The notes: generated by a model from the sequence alone, not told the origin. Numbered from the stretch's first letter, positions 8,259 to 17,040 are shown. The stretch is 64,000 bases of DNA from Pseudomonas sp. S35 (GCF_009866765.1 NZ_CP019431.1:558001-622000), one strand, 5' to 3'. Translations and numbers: made by a program.

Positions 8259-9356
8259 ATGAGTATTCTCAACATCATGTGGGCCGGTGGTTCTGCATAT
8301 GCCTCGGTGCAGAAGGTTCATCAGCAAATTCTGTCTCACGCAGACAGTCATGTGCCGGTCCATACCTGGTTGCTTCAAGGCAGTGCGGCCGGCTGCGATG
8401 GCCTGGTCGAGCAGGCTGTCGAGTGGAACCTCTCATCTGCACGTCTCAAGGGCCGGCACCTGTGGAAGTTGCTGATGCCCTGGATGCGCGCGCGTTTCCA
8501 GAAAGCCTTGCCCGGGGATGTGCAGGTTGTGCTCCTGGACGGCATCGGCGTCGCACGTGTGCTTTTACCTCTGCTCAAGCAGTTGCCGCACATACGGGCC
8601 GTGGTCATTTTTCATGGCTCCACGCGTTTGCGCAGCGCAGATCAAAAGCTGTGCGAGCAGTTTCCGGCGTCGCAGCTGACACTGACGGCGGTATCGCAAA
8701 CCCTGGCCAGCTCGCTTGAGGGCTACCTCAAACGGCCAGTGGCCGTGTTGCGCAGCGCCTTCGACCCTGGTGTCTTCCGGGCTGCGGCGCTTTCCCGTGA
8801 ACAGGCGCGATCCCGCTTGGGCCTGCCGCCAGTGGGCTCGCCCGTGCTGGGCGCGGTTGGTCGGCTGGTCGATGGCAAGGGGTTTTCCTGTTTGCTGGAG
8901 GCCTTTGCCGGCGTGGCGGCCCAGCACGCGGATGCACGTTTGGTGATCGTCGGCGAAGGGCCGGCAAGGTCTGTGCTTGAGGCGCGTATCAAGGTGCTTG
9001 GCTTGCACGGCAAGGTGTCGTTGCCGGGGCATCTGCCGGACGCTGCAACCCTTTACCGCGCGTTTGACTGGGTAGCCATTCCGTCGACGGAAGAAGGGTT
9101 GGGGTTGATTCTGCAAGAGGCCGTGATGGCGGGTGTGCCTGTGCTGACCAGCGAACTGGCGGTGTTTCGCGAGCAGTTGGGTGATGCGGGCTGGTATGCC
9201 CCGGCAGACGACGCCGCGTCTTGGGGGCGCCTCATGGAGCGCGCGTTTGCGAGCTCCGGCGAGGACGTTGTCGAGGCGCAGTCGCGGGCGCTGGCGCCAG
9301 AGCAGGCCTGGAGCGATTTCACGCAAACCACCCGGCGGCTGTTCTCATGCCGCTAG
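8259..9356 (+). CDS. GT4 glycosyltransferase of the LPS core locus
   Basis: A 365-residue GT-B glycosyltransferase. The C-terminal domain begins near GAVGRLVDGKGFSCLLEAF (about 198-216) and carries the GT4 E-x7-E motif in STEEGLGLILQEAVMAG (about 277-293). It lies last in the plus-strand glycosyltransferase run before waaL, the position where P. aeruginosa has the rhamnosyltransferase wapR. The gene is preceded by GCATAAGG, a usable ribosome site. Its last 12 bases overlap the convergent kinase-like gene. Equivalence to WapR is possible but not shown by the sequence. Confidence 0.8.
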   Translation: MSILNIMWAGGSAYASVQKVHQQILSHADSHVPVHTWLLQGSAAGCDGLVEQAVEWNLSSARLKGRHLWKLLMPWMRARFQKALPGDVQVVLLDGIGVARVLLPLLKQLPHIRAVVIFHGSTRLRSADQKLCEQFPASQLTLTAVSQTLASSLEGYLKRPVAVLRSAFDPGVFRAAALSREQARSRLGLPPVGSPVLGAVGRLVDGKGFSCLLEAFAGVAAQHADARLVIVGEGPARSVLEARIKVLGLHGKVSLPGHLPDAATLYRAFDWVAIPSTEEGLGLILQEAVMAGVPVLTSELAVFREQLGDAGWYAPADDAASWGRLMERAFASSGEDVVEAQSRALAPEQAWSDFTQTTRRLFSCR

Positions 9357-9950
9357 CAGCGCTTGCTCCAGTGCTTGCATTGGAAAGCGCTCGTTCAGCT
9401 TCTCGCGCGCAATATAACGTGCGAAATGTTGCAGGTTGCGACGCGCGAGCTCCGGGTTCAAGGGCGCACGCAGGAAGCGCATGTCGGCGACATCGATCAG
9501 GCCCATTTCGTTGTCAGGCGTGACCACGATATTGCCCAGGTGCAACGATCGGAAGTAGATCCCTGCACCGTGCAGGCGTCGAATCAGCGCCACCAGCGGG
9601 TCGAGGTTCGTATGCCAGTCAAAGCCTTCGCGGTTGGAAATCTGACGCAGCGTTTCACCAGGCAGCGGGCGGTACAGCACGGCGGTCATGCCGGGCGCCT
9701 CCAGTTGGAAGAACGCCAGTACGGTCAGTGTGGGGATCCCGCGCTGCTGCAACTGTGCCACGTTGTCGATGAATCGCTTGGAGTACGGGCGAAACAGCGC
9801 GGACGAAAACAGACGCTTGCGGCGAAACAGTTTGAGGATATTCCCGTCGGTCAGCAGGTAGACTTTGGGGCCATAGCTGTCCTTTTCGAGGATTTTGGCA
9901 CCTTCAATCATCGCGGTTAAATCGGCTTGGGGAAGCCTTGAACATTGCAT
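9345..9950 (-). CDS. Small protein-kinase-like (PA4998-type) protein
   Basis: A 201-residue protein related to the lipopolysaccharide kinase / protein kinase-like fold. A glycine-poor N-lobe has a lysine in NILKLFRR (about 38-45). The C-lobe has RSLHLGNIVVTP (about 134-145), where H-L-G-N replaces the usual H-x-D...N loop, followed by LIDVADM in the place of the DFG motif. The gene is minus-strand inside an otherwise plus-strand LPS locus, converging with the GT4 gene. A kinase-like gene at this location is also known in P. aeruginosa. Start could be the ATG at 9950 or 9911; neither has a strong ribosome site. Substrate unknown; a core phosphate is one guess. Confidence 0.75.
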   Translation of the reverse strand: MQCSRLPQADLTAMIEGAKILEKDSYGPKVYLLTDGNILKLFRRKRLFSSALFRPYSKRFIDNVAQLQQRGIPTLTVLAFFQLEAPGMTAVLYRPLPGETLRQISNREGFDWHTNLDPLVALIRRLHGAGIYFRSLHLGNIVVTPDNEMGLIDVADMRFLRAPLNPELARRNLQHFARYIAREKLNERFPMQALEQALLAA

Positions 9951-10059
9951 CGTCGGAAAGCCTTGTGGGAGTCGCGGGCACAGTGATCGGTAATAATGCC
10001 GAAAGTTTTAGGTTTTAACCATGCCGGGGTGGCGGGTTGAACGTATTCAGGAGCGGGTG

Positions 10060-11238
10060 ATGCAAGCAAGTCGTTGGGCGCAGGTATGGATGGTTTTGGG
10101 GTTACTTTGGTTTTTGCTCGCTATTGCCTTCGCGCCGACCAATAAGATGTATCAACAAGGATTGACGCTGTTTCTCTGGTTGCCGGCCATGGTGTTCGCC
10201 TGGTCGGCCCGCGAGCAACTCAAGGCGGTCTGGCACGCGCAGCGCTGGATGTGCGTGATGGTGGGCCTGTTGGCTGTCTGGGGGGCGATCAGCCTGTCGT
10301 GGACCAATACCGAAGACCCTTCGCGCGAGGCCAAGCGCCTGCTTTATGTCGGCGCCTTCCTGCTGTTTTTCCCGGTGTTTGCCGGTGGCCAGACCGAACG
10401 TGTCATTCGCGTGATGCAGTGGGGCGGTTTTGGCCTGGCGTTGTCAGCACTGGTGGCCATCATCAAGTTTTATGGCTTTGAGCATAATGCCTGGTCTGCC
10501 CGTCTTGAAGGCTTGGGCCAATTGTCCCACCCCATCCTGGGGGCCTACGTGATCGGCCTGGCAGCGATCTGGTTGCTGCATTGGGTGCCGCGTGGGCGCT
10601 GGATGCAAGCAGGATGGGTGCTGGCGGTCGGGCTGCTCGGGCTGTTTGTGGTCCTGAGCCAAAGCCGTGGCGCTGCCCTGGCGCTGCTGTTGACGGTCGT
10701 GGCCATGCCGGCCTGGTGCCGTGATCGTCGTTCCACCGTGATTGCCATTGGCGCGGCGCTGGCTGCGCTGGCCGTGTTCTTCGCCATGCAGTCTCTGATG
10801 CTGTCCCGTGGCGTGTCGTACCGCCCGCAGATCTTCATGGCCGCGCTGCAGATGATCTCCGAGCGCCCGTGGACCGGCCTTGGCCTGGGCGGGGACTACA
10901 AGGTATTTGCCGATAACCTCTATTTCGATCACTCCCACAACCTGTTCACCCACGTGAGCATCGAGTTGGGCCTGCCGGGCCTGTTGTTGTGGTGCGGGCT
11001 GTGGTTCGGTGTGCTGTGGCAAGCCTGGAAGGTACGCGACACGCTCTACGGCAAGGGCATCATCGGGATGTGGGTGTTTTCGTTCCTGGCCATGCAGTTC
11101 GACGCCGCCAGCCTGACGGGTACGCCGCGGGCCGAGTGGTTCATCTCCTGGCTGCCGATCGCCCTGGCCAGTGTTTTGGTCTGGGCTCGGGCCAAACCCG
11201 ATGCTTGTGATAAAGTTCGCGTCCTATCCAATCAGTGA
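10060..11238 (+). CDS. waaL: O-antigen ligase WaaL
   Basis: Polytopic inner-membrane ligase that transfers O-antigen from undecaprenyl diphosphate to the lipid A-core on the periplasmic side. The 392-residue protein has about 11-12 hydrophobic segments and the Wzy_C domain. A large periplasmic loop before the C-terminal helices includes RPQIFMAAL, WTGLGLGGDYKVF and SHNLFTHVSIELGLPG; the histidine in SHN-type motifs is essential in ligases. I chose ATG 10060 over 10021 because AGGAG lies six bases before it and the protein then begins just before the first membrane helix. The stop overlaps the region just before msbA, consistent with an operon. Confidence 0.9.
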   Translation: MQASRWAQVWMVLGLLWFLLAIAFAPTNKMYQQGLTLFLWLPAMVFAWSAREQLKAVWHAQRWMCVMVGLLAVWGAISLSWTNTEDPSREAKRLLYVGAFLLFFPVFAGGQTERVIRVMQWGGFGLALSALVAIIKFYGFEHNAWSARLEGLGQLSHPILGAYVIGLAAIWLLHWVPRGRWMQAGWVLAVGLLGLFVVLSQSRGAALALLLTVVAMPAWCRDRRSTVIAIGAALAALAVFFAMQSLMLSRGVSYRPQIFMAALQMISERPWTGLGLGGDYKVFADNLYFDHSHNLFTHVSIELGLPGLLLWCGLWFGVLWQAWKVRDTLYGKGIIGMWVFSFLAMQFDAASLTGTPRAEWFISWLPIALASVLVWARAKPDACDKVRVLSNQ

Positions 11239-11246
11239 GCTCCACC

Positions 11247-13055
11247 ATGAGTGACGCACCGCCTAAAGCGGAACAGGATTCCAGCCTGAAAATTTACCTG
11301 CGGCTGCTGGGATATGTGAAACCGTACCTCGGTATGTTCCTGGTGAGTATCGTGGGCTTCGTGATCTTCGCGTCCACCCAGCCGATGCTTGCCGGGATTC
11401 TCAAGTATTTCGTGGATGGCTTGAGCAATCCCGACGTGGTGTTCATGCCCAAGGTCCCGTTTTTCAAGGACCTGAAGTTGCTGATGGCCGTGCCGTTGCT
11501 GATCATCCTGATCGCCGCCTGGCAAGGGCTGGGATCTTTCCTGGGCAACTACTACCTGGCCAAGGTTTCCCTGGGGCTGGTGCATGACCTGCGTGTCCAG
11601 TTGTTCAACAAACTGCTGGTGCTGCCCAACCGTTATTTCGATACCCATAACTCCGGGCATCTGATCTCCCGTATCACCTTCAACGTGACCATGGTCACCG
11701 GCGCGGCCACGGATGCGATCAAAGTCGTGATCCGTGAAGGCCTGACGGTGGTGTTCCTGTTCGGCTACCTGCTGTGGATGAACTGGAAACTGACCCTGGT
11801 GATGCTGGCGATCCTGCCGCTGATCGCGATCATGGTCGGCAGTACCAGCAAGAAATTCCGTAAGCAAAGCAAGAAGATCCAAGTGGCGATGGGCGATGTG
11901 ACGCACGTCGCTTCCGAGACCATCCAGGGTTACCGTGTGGTCCGCAGCTTCGGTGGCGAAGGCTACGAGGAGCGGCGTTTTGCGGCCGCGAGCCAAGGCA
12001 ACACCGACAAGCAACTGCGCATGAACAAGACCGGCGCGGTCTACACGCCGATGCTGCAACTGGTGATCTACACCGCCATGGCCACGTTGATGTTCCTGGT
12101 GCTGCTGTTGCGCGGCGACGCCACGGCGGGTGACCTGGTTGCCTACATTACGGCGGCGGGCCTGCTGCCCAAGCCTATCCGCCAGTTATCGGAAGTCAGC
12201 TCGACGATCCAGAAGGGCGTGGCCGGTGCTGAGAGCATCTTCGAGCAGTTGGATGAAGAGCCTGAAGTCGACAGCGGTACCGTGGAACGTGAACGTGTCA
12301 GCGGTCGCCTGGACGTGCGCAACCTGAGCTTCACCTACCCAGGTGCCGAGCGTGAGGTGCTCAAGAACATCTCCTTCAGCGCCGCCCCTGGGCAGATGAT
12401 CGCCCTGGTCGGCCGCTCCGGCAGCGGCAAGTCGACCCTGGCCAGCCTGATCCCGCGCTTTTATCACCACGAAACCGGGGAAATCCTGCTGGATGAGGTA
12501 GAAATCGAAGACTACCGCCTGCGCAACCTGCGCCGACACGTGGCCCAGGTCACGCAGCACGTGACCCTGTTCAACGACACCGTGGCCAACAACATCGCCT
12601 ACGGCGACCTGGCCGATGCGCCGCGTGCAGACATCGAGAAAGCCGCCGCCGACGCCTACGCCATGGACTTCATCGCCGAGCTGCCCAAAGGCCTGGACAC
12701 CGAAGTCGGTGAAAACGGCGTGCTGCTCTCCGGTGGTCAGCGTCAGCGCTTGGCAATCGCCCGGGCGCTGCTGAAAAATGCTCCGCTGCTGATCCTCGAT
12801 GAGGCGACTTCGGCACTGGATACCGAATCCGAGCGGCACATTCAGGCGGCGCTGGACAAGGTCATGAAAGGCCGCACCACACTGGTGATCGCACACCGTT
12901 TGTCCACCATCGAAAAAGCCGACCTGATTCTGGTGATGGACCACGGCGAAATTGTCGAGCGTGGTACGCACCTCGAACTGCTGGCCATGGGCGGCTATTA
13001 CTCACGCCTGCACGCCATGGGCCTGGACGAGCCGGTCGCCAACAACATCACTTGA
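11247..13055 (+). CDS. msbA: Lipid A export ABC transporter MsbA
   Basis: ATP-driven flippase moving lipid A-core across the inner membrane. The 602-residue half-transporter has six N-terminal membrane helices (about 20-310) and a C-terminal nucleotide-binding domain. Visible motifs are Walker A GRSGSGKST (about 388-396), the Q-loop QVTQHVTLFNDT, signature LSGGQRQRLAIARAL, Walker B LLILDEATSALD and the switch histidine in VIAHRLSTIEKAD. Length equals that of characterised MsbA. ATG 11247 is preferred over the in-frame GTG at 11235, which overlaps the waaL stop. It pairs functionally with waaL just upstream. Confidence 0.95.
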   Translation: MSDAPPKAEQDSSLKIYLRLLGYVKPYLGMFLVSIVGFVIFASTQPMLAGILKYFVDGLSNPDVVFMPKVPFFKDLKLLMAVPLLIILIAAWQGLGSFLGNYYLAKVSLGLVHDLRVQLFNKLLVLPNRYFDTHNSGHLISRITFNVTMVTGAATDAIKVVIREGLTVVFLFGYLLWMNWKLTLVMLAILPLIAIMVGSTSKKFRKQSKKIQVAMGDVTHVASETIQGYRVVRSFGGEGYEERRFAAASQGNTDKQLRMNKTGAVYTPMLQLVIYTAMATLMFLVLLLRGDATAGDLVAYITAAGLLPKPIRQLSEVSSTIQKGVAGAESIFEQLDEEPEVDSGTVERERVSGRLDVRNLSFTYPGAEREVLKNISFSAAPGQMIALVGRSGSGKSTLASLIPRFYHHETGEILLDEVEIEDYRLRNLRRHVAQVTQHVTLFNDTVANNIAYGDLADAPRADIEKAAADAYAMDFIAELPKGLDTEVGENGVLLSGGQRQRLAIARALLKNAPLLILDEATSALDTESERHIQAALDKVMKGRTTLVIAHRLSTIEKADLILVMDHGEIVERGTHLELLAMGGYYSRLHAMGLDEPVANNIT

Positions 13056-13208
13056 ACCGCCTGGGCGTGCAATGCGCCCCGGCGTTTGTATCCGGTCCCT
13101 TACGGGGCTTGACCAAAGCCAAATAATTCACTGCTTATCGTTTGCTATGTTGGCCTTCTCGATTCGAATGACGAACGAGAGGGCTAACCTTCTTGCGTGG
13201 GTATTGGA

Positions 13209-13913
13209 ATGTTGCAACGTCTGTTGTGGAAACTGCTTCCCAAACACCAGAGGGTGTTTCTGCTGGGGCGTTTGTCGGTGGTGGATCGCCAGGCGGTGAA
13301 CAAATCCCTGTCTGGCGTGGCAATGCTCAACCCCGGCTTCGAGCGACATAAATGCGTGTTTATCCATGTGCCCAAATGCGCCGGCAGCAGTGTGTGCTCG
13401 GCACTGCTTGATGGGCGCTGGCCAGGGCATTTGCCGTATTACTGGTATCAGCAGCAATTTCCCGAGCATTGCGCGCGCAGCTTCAAATTTGCGTTCGTGC
13501 GTGACCCGCTGGAGCGCGCGTACTCGGCTTATACCTACTTGCGTGGCAACCACATGGGTGCCCGCGACCTGCAGGCCCAAGCGTTGGTCTGCAGTTTCCG
13601 CGACTTCGACCATTTCATTGCTGGCTGGCTGCACCCGGATAACCTGCGCCGCCAATTGCACTTTGCTCCCCAGACTGACTTCCTGGTCGATCACATGGGC
13701 CAGATGGCCATGGATTTCCTCGGGCGCCAGGAGTCGCTGGAGCAAGACTTCCAGCACCTGTGCGAACGTCTCGGGGTGGCCACGACCCTGCCACACCTGA
13801 ATGTTTCACTGGGGCGCCGTAACGAACCGGTCAGGGCGTTTTGCTCTTCGCGAACGCGCCGGCTGGTCAGGCGTGCCTATCAACGTGATTACGAGGTCTT
13901 GGGCTATGAATAG
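13209..13913 (+). CDS. Sulfotransferase family 2 protein, probably acting on LPS or another surface glycan
   Basis: Predicted PAPS-dependent carbohydrate sulfotransferase of 234 residues. The 5'-phosphosulfate-binding loop is FIHVPKCAGSS (about 51-61) and the 3'-phosphate site is FVRDPLERAYSAY (about 96-108). The C-terminus YQRDYEVLGYE fits the usual family ending. Start is uncertain: ATG at 13209 or GTG at 13197, neither with a strong ribosome site. It overlaps the APS kinase gene by eight bases, so sulfate activation and transfer are co-expressed. Such a pair is not part of the P. aeruginosa msbA-hldE interval as I recall it. The acceptor is inferred from location. Confidence 0.85.
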   Translation: MLQRLLWKLLPKHQRVFLLGRLSVVDRQAVNKSLSGVAMLNPGFERHKCVFIHVPKCAGSSVCSALLDGRWPGHLPYYWYQQQFPEHCARSFKFAFVRDPLERAYSAYTYLRGNHMGARDLQAQALVCSFRDFDHFIAGWLHPDNLRRQLHFAPQTDFLVDHMGQMAMDFLGRQESLEQDFQHLCERLGVATTLPHLNVSLGRRNEPVRAFCSSRTRRLVRRAYQRDYEVLGYE

Positions 13914-14514
13914 CCAATCGCTGTCCAAGGGCTCTGCGGCTATCCGTCCTTTTACCCTGTCGTTGTCGGCGACCGCACGGGCGGTGCTCAAGCACCAGCA
14001 GCCGTGCTGTATATGGCTGACAGGGCTTTCCGGGTCAGGCAAGTCGACCCTGGCCAACGCCCTGGAAGTGCAGCTAAACGAGCAAGGGCGACACACCTTT
14101 GTTCTCGACGGCGATAATTTGCGGACCGGGCTGTGCAATGACCTGGGCATGAGCGATGCGGCGCGCAAAGAGAATATCCGGCGTATTGGCGAAGTGGCGC
14201 GGCTGATGGTAGACGCGGGATTAATTGTGATTGTTTCGGCCATTTCGCCGTTCAGCGTCGATCGGGCGACCGCCAGGGCGCTGTTCGGCGTAGGGCAGTT
14301 CTTTGAGGTTTACCTCAGCACGCCGTTCGATGTTTGCGCGCGGCGTGACCCCAAGGGCTTGTACCGTGCGGCGTTGGAAGGGCGTATCAAAGCTTTCACC
14401 GGCGTGGACAGTCCTTATGAAGCGCCGTGTGCGGCCGACTGCGAAATCAATACCGATGACGTCGAACTGCCGGATGCCGTGGACCATGTGCTCGCGAAGC
14501 TGTTTAAAAAATAA
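13906..14514 (+). CDS. cysC: Adenylylsulfate (APS) kinase
   Basis: Phosphorylates APS to PAPS using ATP. The 202-residue protein has the P-loop GLSGSGKST (40-48), LDGDNLRTGL (about 66-75), the NIRRIGEVARL helix, the SAISPFSVDR loop (phospho-serine region of the family), and DPKGLYRAALEG with FTGVDSPYE near the C-terminus. It is a stand-alone kinase, not fused to CysN. Because many pseudomonads assimilate sulfate by reducing APS directly, a lone CysC beside a sulfotransferase is best read as a dedicated PAPS supply. ATG at 13906 overlaps the sulfotransferase stop. Confidence 0.93.
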   Translation: MNSQSLSKGSAAIRPFTLSLSATARAVLKHQQPCCIWLTGLSGSGKSTLANALEVQLNEQGRHTFVLDGDNLRTGLCNDLGMSDAARKENIRRIGEVARLMVDAGLIVIVSAISPFSVDRATARALFGVGQFFEVYLSTPFDVCARRDPKGLYRAALEGRIKAFTGVDSPYEAPCAADCEINTDDVELPDAVDHVLAKLFKK

Positions 14515-14577
14515 CCAGTTTTTGCCAGGGATACACGGCGTGTAAAGCTCTCGAACTAGGCGGCGCTCACCCTGTGC

Positions 14578-14583
14578 TAATAT
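14578..14583 (+). promoter_or_regulatory. Possible -10 box (TAATAT) for hldE
   Basis: A TAATAT hexamer lies 34 bases before the hldE ATG in the 103-base gap after cysC. The -35 region is not convincing (ACTAGG at 14555). Its presence suggests hldE and the epimerase can be transcribed separately from the sulfation pair. Confidence 0.4.
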
Positions 14584-14617
14584 CGCGCCCCTGTTCATTT
14601 TGTATGTGGGTTGCTCC

Positions 14618-16042
14618 ATGAAGTTGTCCATGCCGCGATTCGATCAAGCCCCTGTCTTGGTGGTCGGCGATGTCATGCTCGACCGTTACTGGCATGGTGG
14701 TACCTCACGGATTTCCCCTGAGGCACCGGTACCGGTAGTCAAGGTCGAGCAAATCGAAGACCGTCCAGGTGGCGCTGCCAACGTTGCCCTCAATATTGCC
14801 GCCCTCGGCGCCCCGGCCTCCCTGGTGGGTGTGACCGGCGACGACGAAGCCGCCGACAGCCTGGCCAACAGCCTGCGCGGTGCGGGCGTGCGTGCGCTGT
14901 TCCAGCGCATTGCCCACCAGCCGACCATCGTCAAGCTGCGGGTCATGAGCCGTCACCAGCAATTGCTGCGTATCGATTTCGAAGAACCCTTCGCTACCGA
15001 CGCTTTGGCCCTCAGCGGCCAGGTCGACGAGTTGCTCGAAGGTATCAAGGTGCTGGTGCTGTCCGACTACGGCAAAGGCGCGCTGAAGAACCACCAACTG
15101 CTGATCCAGGCCGCCAAGGCCAAGGGCATTCCGGTGCTGGCCGATCCCAAGGGCAAGGACTTCTCGATTTATCGAGGTGCCAGCCTGATCACGCCGAACC
15201 TCAGCGAGTTCGAAGCCATTGTCGGCGGTTGTGCCGATGAGCACGAACTGGTGAGCAAAGGCGCGGCGCTGATGACCGATCTCGACCTGGGCGCCTTGCT
15301 GGTGACCCGTGGCGAGCACGGCATGACCCTGCTGCGTCCAGGCCACCCGGCGATGCACCTGCCGGCACGTGCCCGTGAAGTGTTCGATGTCACCGGCGCC
15401 GGTGACACCGTGATTTCCACCCTGGCCGCCTCGATTGCGGCCGGCGAAGAACTGCCCCATGCCGTGGCCCTGGCCAACCTGGCGGCGGGCATTGTGGTCG
15501 GCAAGTTGGGTACCGCTGCGATCAGCGCGCCTGAGTTGCGCCGCGCCATCCAGCGTTCCGAAGGCTCCGAGCGCGGCGTGCTGACCATCGAGCAATTGCT
15601 GCTGGCAATTGACGATGCCCGTGCGCACAACGAAAGCATCGTGTTCACCAACGGCTGCTTCGACATCCTGCACGCCGGTCACGTGACCTACCTGGAGCAG
15701 GCGCGTGCCCAAGGCGATCGCCTGATCGTTGCGGTCAACGACGACGCTTCGGTCAGTCGCCTCAAGGGCCCAGGCCGTCCGATCAACAGCGTCGACCGGC
15801 GCATGGCGGTACTGGCCGGTCTGGGCGCAGTAGACTGGGTGATCAGCTTCCCTGAAGCGACCCCGGAAAACCTGCTGGCCCAGGTCAAGCCGGACGTGCT
15901 GGTCAAGGGCGGTGATTACTCGGTCGACCAGGTGGTCGGTGCCGATATCGTCAGCGCCTATGGCGGCAAGGTCAAAGTGCTGGGCCTGGTCGAGAACAGC
16001 TCGACCACGGCGATTGTCGAGAAGATCCGCAACAATGAGTAA
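14618..16042 (+). CDS. hldE: Bifunctional heptose 7-phosphate kinase / heptose 1-phosphate adenylyltransferase
   Basis: Makes ADP-D-glycero-D-manno-heptose for the LPS inner core: D-beta-D-heptose 7-phosphate to 1,7-bisphosphate, then adenylylation of heptose 1-phosphate. The 474-residue protein has an N-terminal PfkB/ribokinase domain (about 1-318) with DVMLDRYWHG, the RPGGAANVALN motif and GAGDTVISTLAA. The C-terminal cytidylyltransferase-like domain (about 340-474) has FTNGCFDILHAGHVTYL. ATG 14618 gives the expected N-terminus. Its last codons overlap the epimerase gene by eight bases. Full length compared with E. coli HldE (477). Confidence 0.96.
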   Translation: MKLSMPRFDQAPVLVVGDVMLDRYWHGGTSRISPEAPVPVVKVEQIEDRPGGAANVALNIAALGAPASLVGVTGDDEAADSLANSLRGAGVRALFQRIAHQPTIVKLRVMSRHQQLLRIDFEEPFATDALALSGQVDELLEGIKVLVLSDYGKGALKNHQLLIQAAKAKGIPVLADPKGKDFSIYRGASLITPNLSEFEAIVGGCADEHELVSKGAALMTDLDLGALLVTRGEHGMTLLRPGHPAMHLPARAREVFDVTGAGDTVISTLAASIAAGEELPHAVALANLAAGIVVGKLGTAAISAPELRRAIQRSEGSERGVLTIEQLLLAIDDARAHNESIVFTNGCFDILHAGHVTYLEQARAQGDRLIVAVNDDASVSRLKGPGRPINSVDRRMAVLAGLGAVDWVISFPEATPENLLAQVKPDVLVKGGDYSVDQVVGADIVSAYGGKVKVLGLVENSSTTAIVEKIRNNE

Positions 16043-16970
16043 AGCTGATCCGTTGGTCCTGATCACCGGCGGTGCCGGTTTTATCGGCTCGCACCTGGTA
16101 GATGCGCTGCTCGCCAAGGGTTATGGGGTGCGCGTACTGGATAACCTGTCCACAGGCAAACGCAGCAACCTGGCGCTGGACAACCCGCGCGTCGAGCTGC
16201 TGGAGGGTGATGTCGCCGACGCCGAGCTGGTGGCGCGTGCCGCTGTTGGCGCGACGGCGGTGGTGCACCTGGCGGCAGTGGCGTCCGTGCAGGCCTCGGT
16301 GGATGATCCGGTCAGTACGCACCAGAGCAATTTCGTCGGCACCTTGAATGTCTGCGAAGCCATGCGCAAGGCCGGCGTCATGCGTGTGGTGTTTGCGTCC
16401 AGCGCGGCGGTGTACGGCAACAATGGCGAAGGTGCTTCGATTGACGAAGAGACCACCAAGGCGCCGTTGACGCCCTATGCGTCCGACAAGCTGGCCGGCG
16501 AGCACTACTTCGATTTCTACCGCCGCCAGCATGGCCTGGAGCCGGTGATCTTCCGCTTCTTCAATATCTTCGGGCCACGCCAGGACCCGTCGTCACCGTA
16601 CTCCGGTGTGATCAGCATCTTCAGCGAACGTGCACAACAGGGATTGCCGATTGCCGTGTTCGGCGATGGCGAGCAGACCCGCGACTTCATGTACGTGGAA
16701 GACCTGGTGGACGTATTGGTGCAAGCCATCGAAGCGCCCGAGGCGCCGTTGGGGGCGATCAACGTGGGCTGGAACCGCACTACCACCCTCAAGCAAGTGC
16801 TGCAGGCGCTGGAGGAAGCGGTGGGCAGTTTGCCGGCTGTGACCTACGGGCCTGCGCGGTCAGGGGATATCCGGCATTCGCGGGCGAATAACCAGCGGTT
16901 GTTGGCGAGTTTCAAATTGCCCGAACCGACCCCGCTGAAAATCGGCCTCCAACGGCTAATCAACGGCTAA
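16035..16970 (+). CDS. NAD-dependent sugar-nucleotide epimerase (extended SDR)
   Basis: A 311-residue extended short-chain dehydrogenase related to UDP-glucose/UDP-GlcNAc 4-epimerases. The NAD site is TGGAGFIGSH (11-20), the catalytic Ser lies in FASSAAVYG (about 120-128), and the Tyr/Lys pair is Y148 and K152 in PYASDK. FRFFNIFGPRQ and the later GDGEQTRDFMYVEDLV are typical of this family. It overlaps hldE by eight bases, so it is co-translated with heptose synthesis and likely supplies a sugar nucleotide for the core or O-antigen. Substrate (glucose, GlcNAc or an acid) cannot be told by eye. Confidence 0.85.
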   Translation: MSKADPLVLITGGAGFIGSHLVDALLAKGYGVRVLDNLSTGKRSNLALDNPRVELLEGDVADAELVARAAVGATAVVHLAAVASVQASVDDPVSTHQSNFVGTLNVCEAMRKAGVMRVVFASSAAVYGNNGEGASIDEETTKAPLTPYASDKLAGEHYFDFYRRQHGLEPVIFRFFNIFGPRQDPSSPYSGVISIFSERAQQGLPIAVFGDGEQTRDFMYVEDLVDVLVQAIEAPEAPLGAINVGWNRTTTLKQVLQALEEAVGSLPAVTYGPARSGDIRHSRANNQRLLASFKLPEPTPLKIGLQRLING

Positions 16971-16981
16971 ACGCTATCAAC

Positions 16982-17023
16982 TGTGGGAGGGGCAGGTCGA
17001 ATCGTCGCACCGCCCCTCCCACA
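16982..17023. repeat. REP-like inverted repeat between convergent genes
   Basis: A perfect 12-base inverted repeat, TGTGGGAGGGGC at 16982 and GCCCCTCCCACA at 17012, separated by 18 bases. It shares the TGTGGGAGGGG head with the other REP copies in this window. It lies between the epimerase and the convergent gene at 17041 and could stop transcription from either side. Confidence 0.8.
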
Positions 17024-17040
17024 TTTAGATCGCAGCTCAC

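Noticed and set aside
9960..9985. A TGTGGGAG word upstream of waaL as a REP copy
   Set aside because: Only the head is present, without the partner arm or the GGGGGC core, so it is not a convincing repeat.
13160..13185. Imperfect dyad before the sulfotransferase as an operator
   Set aside because: The arms CTCGATTCG and CGAACGAG do not pair fully and no regulator is adjacent.
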